Below, in pieces: positions 35,655 to 49,114 of a DNA stretch of 64,000 nucleotides (positions within the stretch are counted from its first letter, which is position 1; each line of letters starts with the position of its first letter). Under the pieces are notes generated by a model that saw only the letters and a program-made list of their open reading frames with translations, ran no database searches and was not told the DNA's origin. The stretch is from Alcanivoracaceae bacterium. Its GTDB lineage: Bacteria; Pseudomonadota; Gammaproteobacteria; Pseudomonadales; Alcanivoracaceae. The stretch spans positions 620,001 to 684,000 of the forward strand of contig JARGPN010000009.1 of the NCBI GenBank assembly GCA_029213045.1, written 5' to 3'. A program made the translations under genes and the position numbers.

Positions 35655-36620
35655 CTAACAATCGTCGTTAAGCCAAAATGCGGAAATACCAGCAATGCCC
35701 CTAGCACCGTGCTCACGCGCCGCGACAAAGTCCTGATCAACCATGCCTCCAAGCGCGTAAACAGACAGCGGTCGGCCTGTGGCTAACGCTGAGAAGGCTT
35801 GCCAACCTAACGGCGTCATCTCTGGATGTGTTGAAGTGGGTTTAACCGGCGACAGCATAACCATGTCTGCCTTGAGCGCTTCAGCACACATCAGTTCGTC
35901 TTCGTTGTGACACGCCATAGAGACGAACCCAACGTAGCTATCCCGCTCTGCACTGCCTGTTTGCATCAAACCTAGCGCGTTGTCCGCTGTTAGATGAACA
36001 CCATCTGCGCCCACGCGCTTAGCCAAATCAAAATCGTTGCGCACCAATGTTTTTAGTCCAGCTTCGCGACAGTCACGCACCAAATTTGGCAATTGCTGTG
36101 CGTCTGCGCCGCGCAAATAAACACCCTGCACACCTTTTTCTAACAACAATGTATGCAGCTGAGGCCAACTCTTGGCGTGATTTTCAGGCAGTACCAGCCA
36201 CTTATCCGGCAATGAAAGCGCGGTCACTACGGGCTGATTTGCTGCGGGAAACGACAACGACGAAAGTTGCTCCGTCGCAAACCATTCAACTGGTTGCTGC
36301 TCACGACCATGCGGCACTCCGGTCCACTCGGTCACCTCTCTGAAGTGCAAACGCACGGTGAGATCGGGGTAGGAATGATCAATAGTCATAAAGGGTATCG
36401 ACTCAACAGCATCGATACCGAGCTCTTCGTGTAACTCCCGTGCGAGAGCGTTATGGAGGGTTTCGCCGGTCTCTACCTTTCCGCCTGGGAACTCCCAGAG
36501 ACCACCTTGGTGTTTGTGTTCAGGGCGCTTACTGAGCAGAAGAGAGTGACGACTATCTCGAATAATAGCGGCGACAACATCTAATCGCCGCGGCGCATTC
36601 TCTTTTATTGCCGAACTCAT
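35655..36620 (-). CDS. Nudix hydrolase fused to a ThiE-like domain
   Basis: A 321-residue fusion. The N-terminal MutT-type domain (1-135) has the full Nudix box G-x5-E-x7-REx2EE at residues 47-69 and would remove oxidised nucleotides such as 8-oxo-dGTP. The C-terminal domain (about 140-315) has the thiamine-phosphate-synthase barrel pattern: VRNDFDLAKRVGADGVHLT, then VMLSPVKPTSTHP and VYALGGM. Whether the second domain makes thiamine phosphate is unknown. The ATG at 36620 overlaps the argJ stop by four bases; a longer in-frame start inside argJ is less likely. The same fusion is known in Pseudomonas and relatives. Confidence 0.9.
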   Translation of the reverse strand: MSSAIKENAPRRLDVVAAIIRDSRHSLLLSKRPEHKHQGGLWEFPGGKVETGETLHNALARELHEELGIDAVESIPFMTIDHSYPDLTVRLHFREVTEWTGVPHGREQQPVEWFATEQLSSLSFPAANQPVVTALSLPDKWLVLPENHAKSWPQLHTLLLEKGVQGVYLRGADAQQLPNLVRDCREAGLKTLVRNDFDLAKRVGADGVHLTADNALGLMQTGSAERDSYVGFVSMACHNEDELMCAEALKADMVMLSPVKPTSTHPEMTPLGWQAFSALATGRPLSVYALGGMVDQDFVAAREHGARGIAGISAFWLNDDC

Positions 36621-37819
36621 GTTCTGTATTCGGCATTTATTTTTACGTAGTCGTAACTGAAATCGCAGGTCCACACTGTCTCGCTTGCGTCACCCGCACC
36701 CAGCTCAATCCGAATGGCGATATCGCTCGCAGCCATCACGTTAGCACCCTGCTCTTCAGTATAAGAATTGGCTACACCACCACGACTCACAATTTGCACA
36801 TCGCCAATCCAGATATTTACTTGGTTCACGTCAAGCTCAGCAATGGGCGCTCTACCCACTGCAGCAAGAATGCGACCCCAGTTTGGGTCGGACGCAAACA
36901 GCGCCGTTTTAACCAGTGGCGAATGCGCAACTGTCTCTGCAACAATGCGTGCATCGTCATGCGTGAGGGCTTGATCCACCCGCACTTCAACAAACTTTGT
37001 AGCGCCTTCACCATCGCGAACAATCGCTTGCGCTAACTCGACATACACTTGCTCAAGAGCATGCTTTAGCACTAATGCTTCGGCCGTTTCAGTATCGAAC
37101 TCAGCGTGCCCCCCACATCCCGTCGCCACCAGCACGCAGCAATCGTTTGTTGAGGTATCGCCGTCAATGGTGATGCGATTAAATGAAACATTCGCCAGCT
37201 CAGACGACCATTTCTCCAACAATGACTGAGAAATTTTTGCATCCGTCGCGATAAACCCGAGCATGGTTGCCATGTTCGGTTTGATCATACCGGCCCCTTT
37301 CGAAATGCCGGTAATTGTGATCGCTTCACCATCAATCTCCACGCGCCGAGACGTAATTTTCGGACGCGTGTCGGTCGTCATAATCCCTTCCGAGGCTTTA
37401 CCCCAGCCATGCTCATCCAGACTTTGAATGGCATCCGGCAACCCTCTCTCGAAGGCAGCCAAGGGGAATCGCTGGCCAATAACGCCGGTCGAAAACGGCA
37501 GAACTTCATCCGCGGAACATTGCGCAACTTGGGCGAGCAGCTCACAGCTTTGCAGACAGTCCTGCATCCCTAGCTCGCCGGTGCCAGCATTGGCATAGCC
37601 CGTGTTAATCATTAAATATTTGGGGGATTTGCTCGCCAGATGTTTCTTTGTAACTTGCACAGGCGCCGCACAGAAACGGTTAAGCGTAAACACACCCGCC
37701 GTGCGCGCACCCGATGCCAACTCAAACACCACCAAATCGCGACGGTTCGGCTTCTTAATTTCTGCCTTCACAGCAGCAACACGAATGCCGGGAACCGGCA
37801 ACCAACTCAACTGTTCCAT
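36617..37819 (-). CDS. argJ: ArgJ, glutamate N-acetyltransferase/ornithine acetyltransferase
   Basis: A 400-residue self-cleaving enzyme of the arginine pathway that moves the acetyl group from acetylornithine to glutamate. The precursor cuts itself before the threonine in NMATMLGFIATDA (near residue 185), just after KGAGMIKP. The C-terminus DPNWGRILAAVGRA and DFSYDYVKINAEYRT are typical. It begins nine bases after secA stops and overlaps the nudix-thiE gene by four, so secA-argJ-nudix may form one transcript. Confidence 0.97.
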   Translation of the reverse strand: MEQLSWLPVPGIRVAAVKAEIKKPNRRDLVVFELASGARTAGVFTLNRFCAAPVQVTKKHLASKSPKYLMINTGYANAGTGELGMQDCLQSCELLAQVAQCSADEVLPFSTGVIGQRFPLAAFERGLPDAIQSLDEHGWGKASEGIMTTDTRPKITSRRVEIDGEAITITGISKGAGMIKPNMATMLGFIATDAKISQSLLEKWSSELANVSFNRITIDGDTSTNDCCVLVATGCGGHAEFDTETAEALVLKHALEQVYVELAQAIVRDGEGATKFVEVRVDQALTHDDARIVAETVAHSPLVKTALFASDPNWGRILAAVGRAPIAELDVNQVNIWIGDVQIVSRGGVANSYTEEQGANVMAASDIAIRIELGAGDASETVWTCDFSYDYVKINAEYRT

Positions 37820-37828
37820 AGCGGTCGA

Positions 37829-40555
37829 TTAAACCTCTAGCGCGCCGTGACAATGTTTAAACTTTTTACCCGAACCACAAGGGCATAGTTCATTACGCCC
37901 TACTTTTCGGCCAGCGCGCACGGCGGGCTGGGCCGCGCCATCTGTTTGAGGTGCTGCATCACCCTCAGGATTTAGCGATGGCTGCTGTAGCTTCATGTGC
38001 TCTAACTGACGACGAGCTTCTTCTTCACGCTGCTTTTCAAGCTGTTCAACTTCATCATCGCGGCGCATTTCAAGCGTATGTAAAATACGGATAACTTGAT
38101 GTTGAGTTTGATTCATCATGTGCTGGAATAACTCAAAGGCCTCGCGCTTGTATTCCTGCTTCGGGTTCTTCTGCGCGTAACCTCGCAAGTGAATGCCTTG
38201 ACGCAAATGGTCCATGCCTGCCAAATGATCTTTCCAATGACGATCCAAAGTTTGCAGCATGACGTGACGCTCAACTTTACGTAGCTCACCGGCATCGAAA
38301 CCGCGCTCGTCGAGCGTTTTTTCTTTTGCTGCATAGTCGTTAACTAATGTCTCGGTTAAGCGCTCAATAACGCCATCAATATGCAGCTTGCTATCTTCTT
38401 TAATCCAGGCGGCAACATCAACGTTACAGTTAAATTCTGCGCCCAAGACTTTCGAAAGACCTTCTAAGTCCCACTGCTCTTCCATCGTGCCGGCGGGCAT
38501 GTAGCTGTAGACCAATTCGCTGATCACATCTTCACGTACCCCGACAATACTGGTAGATAAGTCGTCGGTTTCTAGAATGCTGTTGCGCTGATGATAGACC
38601 ACTCGGCGCTGGTCATTAGCAACATCATCATACTCAAGTAAGTTTTTGCGAATATCGAAGTTACGGCCTTCAACTTTACGCTGTGCATTTTCGATTGCGC
38701 GCGTCACCCAGCGGTGTTCGATCGCTTCGCCTTTTTCCAAACCTAGCGAGCGCATTAAATTACGCACACGATCAGATGCAAAAATACGCATCAAATCGTC
38801 TTCCATGGAAAGATAGAAACGGGTGTAACCTGGATCGCCCTGACGCCCAGCACGACCACGCAATTGGTTATCGATACGACGCGACTCATGACGCTCCGTG
38901 CCGATAATGTGCAACCCACCGGCGGCCAGCACTTTTTCGTGCTCAATCTTCCACGCGGCTCTGATTTGTGCAATTTGCTCTTCGGTGGGATTCTCTAGCT
39001 GCTTAATTTCTTCCTGTGGGTTGCCGCCCAACACGATATCGGTGCCACGGCCCGCCATGTTCGTGGCAATAGTTACGCTGCCCATCTTGCCAGCTTGCGA
39101 AATAATCTCGGCTTCTTTGCGGTGAAACTTCGCGTTCAGAACTTGATGCTTAATGCCTGCTTTTGTTAAGCGTTCGGACACATATTCCGATGCAGAAACA
39201 GTCGCCGTGCCGACCAATACTGGCGCGCCCCCCTCCACATAACTTTTAACGTCATTCACTAACGCATCGAATTTTTCTTCCAGCGAGAGATAGACTAAAT
39301 CGTCCATATCCTGACGAACCATGGGGCGGTTTGTAGGAATGACGACAACGTCCATGCCGTAGATCTGGCGGAATTCAGGTGCTTCAGTGTCCGCTGTACC
39401 GGTCATGCCTGAAAGCTTTTGATACTGACGGAAATAATTCTGGAACGTCGTAGACGCAAGCGTTTGGTTTTCTTGCTGAATGCGAACACCTTCTTTCGCT
39501 TCAACAGCCTGATGAATCCCATCAGACCAACGACGACCTGGCATGGTACGGCCGGTGTGCTCATCAACGATGACAATGGATTCATTCTGAACAATATAAT
39601 CGCGGTCGCGATGGAAAAGCCCATGCGCTTTTAACGCAGCATGAACATGATGCAGTAACTGTAGGTTGTGCGGGGCGTATAAACTCTCGCCTTCCGGCAA
39701 CAAGCCCACTTCCATCAACAGACCTTCAATTTTTTGGTGGCCCGCTTCAGTTAGCTCTACTTGGCGTTGTTTTTCATCAACGAAGAAATCACCGTCATCT
39801 TCTTCTTTCTGCGCAACCAACTTGGGCATCAACTGATTCACGCGCAAATAAAACTCAGAGGAATCCGACGCAGGACCAGAAATAATAAGCGGCGTACGTG
39901 CTTCATCAATGAGGATCGAATCCACTTCATCGACGATAGCGAAGTTTAAAGGACGCTGTGCTTTATCTTCTAAACGAAACACCATGTTGTCGCGCAGATA
40001 ATCAAAGCCGAACTCGTTGTTCGTGCCGTAAGTAATATCTGAAGCGTAAGCATCGCGCTTTTGCTCTTGCGGCTGTTGCGACAAAATAATGCCGACGCTT
40101 AAGCCGAGGAACTCATACAGCGGACGCATCCAATTCGCATCACGCTCTGCAAGGTAATCATTCACCGTAACGATATGTACGCCGTTACCGGATAAAGCGT
40201 TTAAATACGCTGGCAAGGTTGCCGTCAGCGTTTTACCTTCGCCGGTGCGCATCTCAGCAATACGACCTTCGTGCAATGAAATACCGCCGACCATCTGCAT
40301 ATCAAAATGGCGCATGCCCAGCACTCGGCTAGACGCTTCACGGACTACGGCAAACGCTTCTGGCAGCAGCTCATCCAAACTTTTTCCCTGCTGGAAGGCC
40401 TGCTGGAATTCGCTGGTTTTTTCGCGCAACTGCGCATCTGAGAGGGCCGCTACCGCGTCGCCGAGATTACCAACCTCACCGACAAGCTTAAGCATGCGTT
40501 TAATTTCACGATCGTTCTTAGAACCAAAGATCTTTCTTGCGACAGATGACAACAT
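37829..40555 (-). CDS. secA: SecA, preprotein translocase ATPase
   Basis: A 908-residue motor of the Sec pathway that pushes unfolded proteins through SecYEG. The Walker A motif is MRTGEGKTL near residue 103. [20 protein letters not shown] near 208 and the second nucleotide-binding fold with [14 protein letters not shown] near 505 are present. The C-terminal zinc tail [14 protein letters not shown] is intact. The order lpxC, dciA, M23 peptidase, secA replaces the E. coli secM-secA pair; no SecM-like arrest peptide is visible upstream. Confidence 0.99.
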   Translation of the reverse strand: MLSSVARKIFGSKNDREIKRMLKLVGEVGNLGDAVAALSDAQLREKTSEFQQAFQQGKSLDELLPEAFAVVREASSRVLGMRHFDMQMVGGISLHEGRIAEMRTGEGKTLTATLPAYLNALSGNGVHIVTVNDYLAERDANWMRPLYEFLGLSVGIILSQQPQEQKRDAYASDITYGTNNEFGFDYLRDNMVFRLEDKAQRPLNFAIVDEVDSILIDEARTPLIISGPASDSSEFYLRVNQLMPKLVAQKEEDDGDFFVDEKQRQVELTEAGHQKIEGLLMEVGLLPEGESLYAPHNLQLLHHVHAALKAHGLFHRDRDYIVQNESIVIVDEHTGRTMPGRRWSDGIHQAVEAKEGVRIQQENQTLASTTFQNYFRQYQKLSGMTGTADTEAPEFRQIYGMDVVVIPTNRPMVRQDMDDLVYLSLEEKFDALVNDVKSYVEGGAPVLVGTATVSASEYVSERLTKAGIKHQVLNAKFHRKEAEIISQAGKMGSVTIATNMAGRGTDIVLGGNPQEEIKQLENPTEEQIAQIRAAWKIEHEKVLAAGGLHIIGTERHESRRIDNQLRGRAGRQGDPGYTRFYLSMEDDLMRIFASDRVRNLMRSLGLEKGEAIEHRWVTRAIENAQRKVEGRNFDIRKNLLEYDDVANDQRRVVYHQRNSILETDDLSTSIVGVREDVISELVYSYMPAGTMEEQWDLEGLSKVLGAEFNCNVDVAAWIKEDSKLHIDGVIERLTETLVNDYAAKEKTLDERGFDAGELRKVERHVMLQTLDRHWKDHLAGMDHLRQGIHLRGYAQKNPKQEYKREAFELFQHMMNQTQHQVIRILHTLEMRRDDEVEQLEKQREEEARRQLEHMKLQQPSLNPEGDAAPQTDGAAQPAVRAGRKVGRNELCPCGSGKKFKHCHGALEV

Positions 40556-40683
40556 GAAACTTCCAGTCTTTTTCGTATGCGAATGTATGAGACCCTGCTC
40601 GGGAGAGCGGCCATTCTACCCTGTAACCCCGGTAAGAACATTAGGGTGTTAGCACAGCTTTCAACCCCTAGGCGGAATCAAGT

Positions 40684-40716
40684 AACAAAAAAACAAAACC
40701 CGGCATTTGCCGGGCT
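40684..40716 (-). terminator. Rho-independent terminator of the M23 peptidase gene
   Basis: On the minus strand AGCCCGGCAAATGCCGGG is followed by TTTTGTTTTTTT. It lies 20 bases after the stop codon and separates the gene from secA. Confidence 0.88.
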
Positions 40717-40736
40717 TGGTTAAGCTATTTTTTCTG

Positions 40737-41669
40737 TTAGCGGCGGGCGCGAGCGATATATGGCTGAGGATTTACTTGGCGGCCATCTTTCAGCACTTCG
40801 TAGTGCACATGAGGACCCGTTGAGCGGCCGCTTGAGCCCATTTTTGCAATGGTTTCGCCTGGCTTAACGATATCCCCCGTTTTCACGGTGAGTTCTTTGG
40901 CATGACCGTATCGAGTAGAAAGGCCATTACCATGATTAATTTCAACCATCAGGCCATATCCATAACGCTCTGCCGCGTAGGTAACCACTCCAGACGCGGT
41001 AGCCACAACGTCCGAACCTTCTTTACCGGCAAAATCGACGCCTTTATGCATCGCTAAATTGCCTTTAAAGGGATCTGTGCGGTAACCAAAACGTGATGAC
41101 ATCCAGCCACGAGTCACTGGACGACCAGACAATGAGGCCTGACGTTCAATATGCTTATTGTTGAGAAGGTTTTCCAAGATATTCAGTTGCTGCTCGCGAC
41201 GATCCAGCGTCACAGTCAAATCGTTCAGTGCATCAACAAATGATGGCGGACGATAATTAGTCAGCGCATCCTCAGTTGATTCTGGGCCACCCAACGCAGG
41301 CGTCGAACTAAAATCGAACTCATCTGCACGAATACCAGCCACTTCAACCAAGCGCTCGCCCAGTGCATCCAGTCGCACTAAACGCGCCTGCACATCACCA
41401 AGCTTTAATGTGAGAGCTCTAAGCTCTCGCTGGGATTGCTCGTTGAGTTCAGCAACTTCGCTACGCTGTCCTGAAACTTCACTCTGCCAGCGCTGTGCAA
41501 CTTCATCGCTAAACACAGGAGAATCCACATGGTACGCAGAAATGTAAGCACCCACTCCCACTAGAGCAGGTACAATCAAAAGGACTGAGGCTAGCGCCCA
41601 CGGGAGCCAGACAGGCAGATGCAAGGTTTTAGAGTGCCCCTTGCTGTTGTTAAGAATAATAATGTTCAT
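40737..41669 (-). CDS. M23-family murein endopeptidase-like protein
   Basis: A 310-residue envelope protein. One membrane anchor spans about residues 20-45, a coiled-coil-like segment rich in E, Q, R and L follows (about 65-130), and an LytM/M23 domain covers about 190-305. The zinc motif residues are seen in HKGVDFAG and in HVHYEVLKDG, and YGHAKEL is between them, so the domain looks catalytically complete. The ATG at 41669 is preferred to the longer frame from 41735. Such proteins cut peptidoglycan crosslinks. A gene of this type next to secA and lpxC is common in Pseudomonas-like genomes. Confidence 0.87.
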   Translation of the reverse strand: MNIIILNNSKGHSKTLHLPVWLPWALASVLLIVPALVGVGAYISAYHVDSPVFSDEVAQRWQSEVSGQRSEVAELNEQSQRELRALTLKLGDVQARLVRLDALGERLVEVAGIRADEFDFSSTPALGGPESTEDALTNYRPPSFVDALNDLTVTLDRREQQLNILENLLNNKHIERQASLSGRPVTRGWMSSRFGYRTDPFKGNLAMHKGVDFAGKEGSDVVATASGVVTYAAERYGYGLMVEINHGNGLSTRYGHAKELTVKTGDIVKPGETIAKMGSSGRSTGPHVHYEVLKDGRQVNPQPYIARARR

Positions 41670-41911
41670 CTGTCCGTAACCCCTAAATACTTTTCTTTTA
41701 CGTGCCATCAATGTGTTCGATGGCACCAGCGCCACTATGGCGAAATCTTTTAAAATAACCAGATAACGCTAAACATAGCGGCAAATGGTAGAGTCTTCGT
41801 CACTGGAACGACTGCAAAGACTGTGCCCAAGCCCTATTTCGATACCGATCAATCAGTTAGCCGGTATACTTAAGTTTTTTGCTTAGGGACTGGAGATCGT
41901 AGGAAAATGTT

Positions 41912-42382
41912 ATGAGCAATGCAACCGGCCCGCAATCACTTTCCCGACTACTGGCGGATGTCCCGGCTATTCGGCGTCTGATTTGTGACGCCCGTAGCAA
42001 AGCGGCGACGCAAGCGAACCCTCAAATAGGGGAATCGGCTGAGCTGGCCAGTACTCCCGCGCTAGATTTGCCCCCTGCTGTTGCTGCACACACCCAAATC
42101 CAGCTACTTCCAGACCGCCTAATTTTGCTCGCGAGCAATAATAGTGTCGCCCAACTGCTCCGGTTTCACGCTCCAAGACTGGCCAAAGCGGCTGGTGTCG
42201 CCGACTTTCAGGTGCGCGTTCAGCCAGAACTATTCGTTGGAGGCGTGAAAAAGGCGCCCTCAAAACCGAAGTCGGTAGTGCCTCAGGGAGCAGTAGAACC
42301 ACTTCAGCAAGCCGCCAACGCAATAGACCATGAGCCGCTTAGCGACGCATTACGACGCCTCGCCAATCTGGCAGAAAAATAG
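41912..42382 (+). CDS. dciA: DciA-like protein (DUF721), replicative helicase loader
   Basis: A 156-residue protein. The domain at about 50-115 (LDLPPAVAAHTQIQLLPDRLILLASNNSVAQLLRFHAPRLAKAAG) has the KH-like DUF721 pattern of DciA, which loads the DnaB helicase in bacteria without DnaC. The C-terminal tail is less ordered. In P. aeruginosa the gene also sits between secA and lpxC. It is the only plus-strand gene between yacG and rnpB, set between two oppositely reading units. Confidence 0.8.
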   Translation: MSNATGPQSLSRLLADVPAIRRLICDARSKAATQANPQIGESAELASTPALDLPPAVAAHTQIQLLPDRLILLASNNSVAQLLRFHAPRLAKAAGVADFQVRVQPELFVGGVKKAPSKPKSVVPQGAVEPLQQAANAIDHEPLSDALRRLANLAEK

Positions 42383-42407
42383 CAGAAAAAAACAAATAGA
42401 TAGACAC

Positions 42408-42437
42408 AAAAAAGCCCCGCATTAGCGGGGCTTTTTT
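42408..42437. terminator. Bidirectional terminator between dciA and lpxC
   Basis: AAAAAAGCCCCGC, ATTA, GCGGGGCTTTTTT forms a 13-bp stem between convergent genes. The stem arms are the same as those of the groESL terminator. Confidence 0.92.
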
Positions 42438-42492
42438 GTGATCTTTCATGCGGTAACTCAACGAGAACCGCAAGACAAACAGGGAAAACCGG

Positions 42493-43407
42493 TTATTCGC
42501 TCGCCAGCACCGGTTTCATATAGGAAATCGGCGCCGTCGATGCATCATCGAACGTGACAATTTCCCATGCTTCTTGCTGCGCTAACAGCTGACGAAGCAA
42601 GGCATTGTTCAACGCGTGGCCAGACTTATGGCCAACAAATTCACCAATCAAACTAAAGCCGAGAAGATACAAGTCACCAATGGCATCAAGCATCTTATGC
42701 TTCACGAACTCATCTTCGTAACGTAACCCGTCTTCGTTAAGAATGCGGAAATCATCAACTACAATCGCGTTATCTACACTGCCGCCAAGCGCCAGGTTCT
42801 TGCTGCGTAGAAACTCGATATCACGCATAAAGCCGAAAGTACGGGCTCTAGCGACTTCTTTGACGAATGACGTTGAAGAGAAATCAATGCTCGCTGTTTG
42901 TGTACGACCACGGAACACAGGGTGATCGAACTCAATGCTGAAGCTGACTTTAAAGCCATCAAAAGGCAGGAAAGTCGCCGTCTTGTCTTCGTGGGTAACC
43001 GTGACAGGCGACTTAATGCGAATAAATTTCTTCGCCGCTTCCTGTTCCATGATGCCGGCTGATTGCAGCAAGAACACAAAAGGCCCTGCGCTACCATCCA
43101 TGATGGGCACTTCCGGTGCAGACAACTCGATAAACGCATTATCGATACCTAAGCCAGCCATAGCCGACAATAGGTGCTCAACGGTGCCAACCTTAACGTC
43201 ACCCTTTACCAGCGTTGATGAAAGTGTTGTTTCACCAACGTTTTCCGCCACTGCGGGGATTTCCACAACCGGGTCTAGGTCGACGCGGCGGAAGATGATA
43301 CCGGTATCCACGGGAGCAGGACGCACGGTGAGGTAGACTTTCTCCCCAGTGTGCAGGCCGATCCCGGTGGCCCGAATAACGTTTTTGAGCGTACGTTGTC
43401 TGATCAT
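42493..43407 (-). CDS. lpxC: LpxC, UDP-3-O-acyl-N-acetylglucosamine deacetylase
   Basis: A 304-residue zinc enzyme, the committed step of lipid A synthesis. The zinc histidine is in [13 protein letters not shown] (near residue 79), and two further ligands are in [16 protein letters not shown] (near 238-242). The catalytic histidine is in [10 protein letters not shown] near 265. It is the last gene of the division and wall cluster and follows ftsZ by 104 bases. Confidence 0.98.
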   Translation of the reverse strand: MIRQRTLKNVIRATGIGLHTGEKVYLTVRPAPVDTGIIFRRVDLDPVVEIPAVAENVGETTLSSTLVKGDVKVGTVEHLLSAMAGLGIDNAFIELSAPEVPIMDGSAGPFVFLLQSAGIMEQEAAKKFIRIKSPVTVTHEDKTATFLPFDGFKVSFSIEFDHPVFRGRTQTASIDFSSTSFVKEVARARTFGFMRDIEFLRSKNLALGGSVDNAIVVDDFRILNEDGLRYEDEFVKHKMLDAIGDLYLLGFSLIGEFVGHKSGHALNNALLRQLLAQQEAWEIVTFDDASTAPISYMKPVLASE

Positions 43408-43511
43408 CGGATTTTCGCTTCTCTATCCGGCATCCCGCAGGATGCTCACCTTTTTGCGAGGGCGCGAATGGTACCAGAACGTGGTTCCACGCACCATTGG
43501 CCAGTGCGCCC

Positions 43512-44681
43512 TTAGTCTGCCTGACGGCGCAGGAAAGTCGGGATATCGATGAAATCCAGATCTTCCGCGGTATTCACCGCTGGCGCCGCACGACCGGAGG
43601 CGCGCTGCGCTGCAGGGCGCTGACGTTCCACGGTTGGGCGTTCCATTTCTCGATAGTTAGGTTCGCCACGAGCAGTAGTAGGTGTCTGACCTCCGCGCAC
43701 GACTTTCAGTTCCTTTTGCGCGCCCAAACCAGTGGCTACTACAGTGACCGATAAGTCTTCACCCAGCTCAGGATCAACCGCGGTGCCAATAATAATATTG
43801 GCGTCCGTACCGGCCAGCTCATAAATGATGTTGTTGACGGTGTAGTACTCTTCCAACGTCAAATCAGCGTTTGCCGTAATGTTAATCAACAAGCCACGCG
43901 CACCATGAATATCGATGTCTTCAAGTAGCGGGCTAGAAATTGCCTTACGCGCTGCTTCTTCCGCACGACCTTCACCGCGAGCGGTGCCGGAGCCCATCAT
44001 CGCCATACCCATTTCACTCATTACCGTGCGTACGTCGGCGAAATCGACGTTAATAATGCCGCCTTTAGTAATCAGATCTGAAATGCCTTTTACTGCGCCA
44101 AGCAACACATCGTTGGCCGCCTTAAAAGCGTCTAGTAATGTTGTGCCGCCGCCTAATACGGCTTGCAGTTTTTCGTTAGGAATAGTGATTAACGAATCAA
44201 CGTGTTCGCGCAATGCAGCGATGCCATCATCGGCAACTTGCATACGTTTGCGGCCTTCGAACGGAAACGGCTTAGTGACAACCGCAACGGTCAGAATGCC
44301 AAGTTCTTTTGCAACTTCTGCAACAATTGGCGCAGCACCTGTGCCCGTTCCGCCGCCCATGCCGGCAGTCACGAATACCATGTCAGCGCCATTCAATAGC
44401 TCTGCAATACGCTCACGATCTTCAATCGCCGACTGACGACCAACATCTGGATTTGCGCCTGCGCCCAAACCTTTTGTTACTTGGCCGCCGAGCTGCAAAA
44501 CAGATTTCGTTGCCGCGTTGCGAAGCGCTTGCGCATCCGTATTGGCGCAAATAAATTCAACGCCGTCTACGTTCGAACGCACCATGTGTTCAACAGCATT
44601 ACCGCCGCCGCCGCCCACACCAACTACTTTGATTACCGCGCCATGAGGCACGCCATCTTCCAATTTAAAATGCATAGCCAT
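43512..44681 (-). CDS. ftsZ: FtsZ, cell division GTPase
   Basis: A 389-residue tubulin-like GTPase that forms the Z ring. The nucleotide loop GGGTGTG is at residues 109-115, the T7 loop NVDFADVRTVM near 210. A variable linker rich in R, P and A leads to the C-terminal peptide DFIDIPTFLRRQAD that binds FtsA and ZipA. The ATG at 44681 has GGGAG upstream. It lies 60 bases after ftsA. Confidence 0.99.
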   Translation of the reverse strand: MAMHFKLEDGVPHGAVIKVVGVGGGGGNAVEHMVRSNVDGVEFICANTDAQALRNAATKSVLQLGGQVTKGLGAGANPDVGRQSAIEDRERIAELLNGADMVFVTAGMGGGTGTGAAPIVAEVAKELGILTVAVVTKPFPFEGRKRMQVADDGIAALREHVDSLITIPNEKLQAVLGGGTTLLDAFKAANDVLLGAVKGISDLITKGGIINVDFADVRTVMSEMGMAMMGSGTARGEGRAEEAARKAISSPLLEDIDIHGARGLLINITANADLTLEEYYTVNNIIYELAGTDANIIIGTAVDPELGEDLSVTVVATGLGAQKELKVVRGGQTPTTARGEPNYREMERPTVERQRPAAQRASGRAAPAVNTAEDLDFIDIPTFLRRQAD

Positions 44682-44741
44682 GTTGTTCTCCCGGTTGTTT
44701 ATCCCTGATTACCTACGTTTCTAATAGCGCTGGCGACGCTA

Positions 44742-45974
44742 TTAGAAATTTCCCTGGAACCAACGCTTGAAGCGTTCGATCCAGTTCACCTGACCGCCCA
44801 ACCCACGTACTGGACGCTCATCGTGCTCGTGCTTCTGTGCATACAGAAGCAGGCCTACTCCTGTGGCATAAATCGGATTACGCACCACATCAGTCAGACC
44901 AGATATGCCCTGCGGCGCACCGAGGCGCACGGGCATATGAAAAATTTCTTCGGCTAAATCAATCGCCCCTTCAATTTTTGAGGAGCCACCTGTTAGTACA
45001 ATGCCGCCGGGAATCATTTCTTCCAGACCTGAACGGCGAATTTCTGCTTGTACCAATGTGAATAATTCGTCGTAACGCGGCTCAACTACTTCGGCTAAAT
45101 TTTGACGGCTTAACGTTCGCGGAGGACGATCGCCAACGCTTGGCACTTTAATCGTTTCATCAGCACCCGCGAGCTGCGTCAAGGCGCAGGCATATTTAAT
45201 TTTTAACTCGTCGGCATGTTGCTTCGGTGTACGCAACGCCATCGCAATGTCGTTAGTAACCTGATCACCGGCGATAGGAATATTCGCTGTATGACGAATC
45301 GCACCTTCGGTAAAAATTGCGATGTCCGTAGTGCCGCCGCCGATGTCGACCATGCACACGCCAAGTTCACGTTCATCGTCAGTCAACACGGCGTAACTTG
45401 AGGCAAGCTGCTCTAGCGTGATGTCTTCAACTTCTAGACCACAGCGGCGCACGCATTTTTCAATGTTCTGCGCCGCATTCACTGCACACGTGACCAAATG
45501 GACTTTTGCTTCCAAGCGCACGCCGCTCATACCGATCGGCTCGCGCACGCCTTCCTGATTATCGACGATGAATTCTTGCGGCAGAATGTGTAGCACTTTT
45601 TGATCAGCAGGAATCACCACCGCTTGTGCGGCATCAATCACGCGATCGATATCAGCCTGCGAAACTTCTCGGTCACGTACCGCCACCATGCCGTGCGAAT
45701 TCAAACTACGAATATGCGATCCAGCAATACCGGCATACACAGAATGCACCTGGCAGCCGGCCATTAATTCGGCTTCTTCTACGGCGCGCTGAATCGACTT
45801 CACGGTCGCTTCGATATCGACTACTACTCCGCGGCGCATGCCACGAGAAGGATGCGAGCCAATACCGACAATTTCCATTGAACCGTCGAGCCCAGTCTGC
45901 CCAACAATCGCCACGACTTTCGACGTACCGATATCTAGGCCTACAAACATTTTGTCGTTGGTTACGTTAGCCAT
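44742..45974 (-). CDS. ftsA: FtsA, actin-like divisome protein
   Basis: A 410-residue actin-fold ATPase that tethers FtsZ to the membrane. VGLDIGTSKVVAIVG (about 10-24), the 1C domain with RGMRRGVVVDIEAT, DIGGGTTDIAIF near 210, and the C-terminal amphipathic helix WIERFKRWFQGNF are present. The ATG at 45974 is chosen because it lies five bases after the ftsQ stop; the longer frame would run into ftsQ. Confidence 0.98.
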   Translation of the reverse strand: MANVTNDKMFVGLDIGTSKVVAIVGQTGLDGSMEIVGIGSHPSRGMRRGVVVDIEATVKSIQRAVEEAELMAGCQVHSVYAGIAGSHIRSLNSHGMVAVRDREVSQADIDRVIDAAQAVVIPADQKVLHILPQEFIVDNQEGVREPIGMSGVRLEAKVHLVTCAVNAAQNIEKCVRRCGLEVEDITLEQLASSYAVLTDDERELGVCMVDIGGGTTDIAIFTEGAIRHTANIPIAGDQVTNDIAMALRTPKQHADELKIKYACALTQLAGADETIKVPSVGDRPPRTLSRQNLAEVVEPRYDELFTLVQAEIRRSGLEEMIPGGIVLTGGSSKIEGAIDLAEEIFHMPVRLGAPQGISGLTDVVRNPIYATGVGLLLYAQKHEHDERPVRGLGGQVNWIERFKRWFQGNF

Positions 45975-45978
45975 GGCA

Positions 45979-49103
<3,125 letters not shown>

Positions 49104-49114
<11 letters not shown>

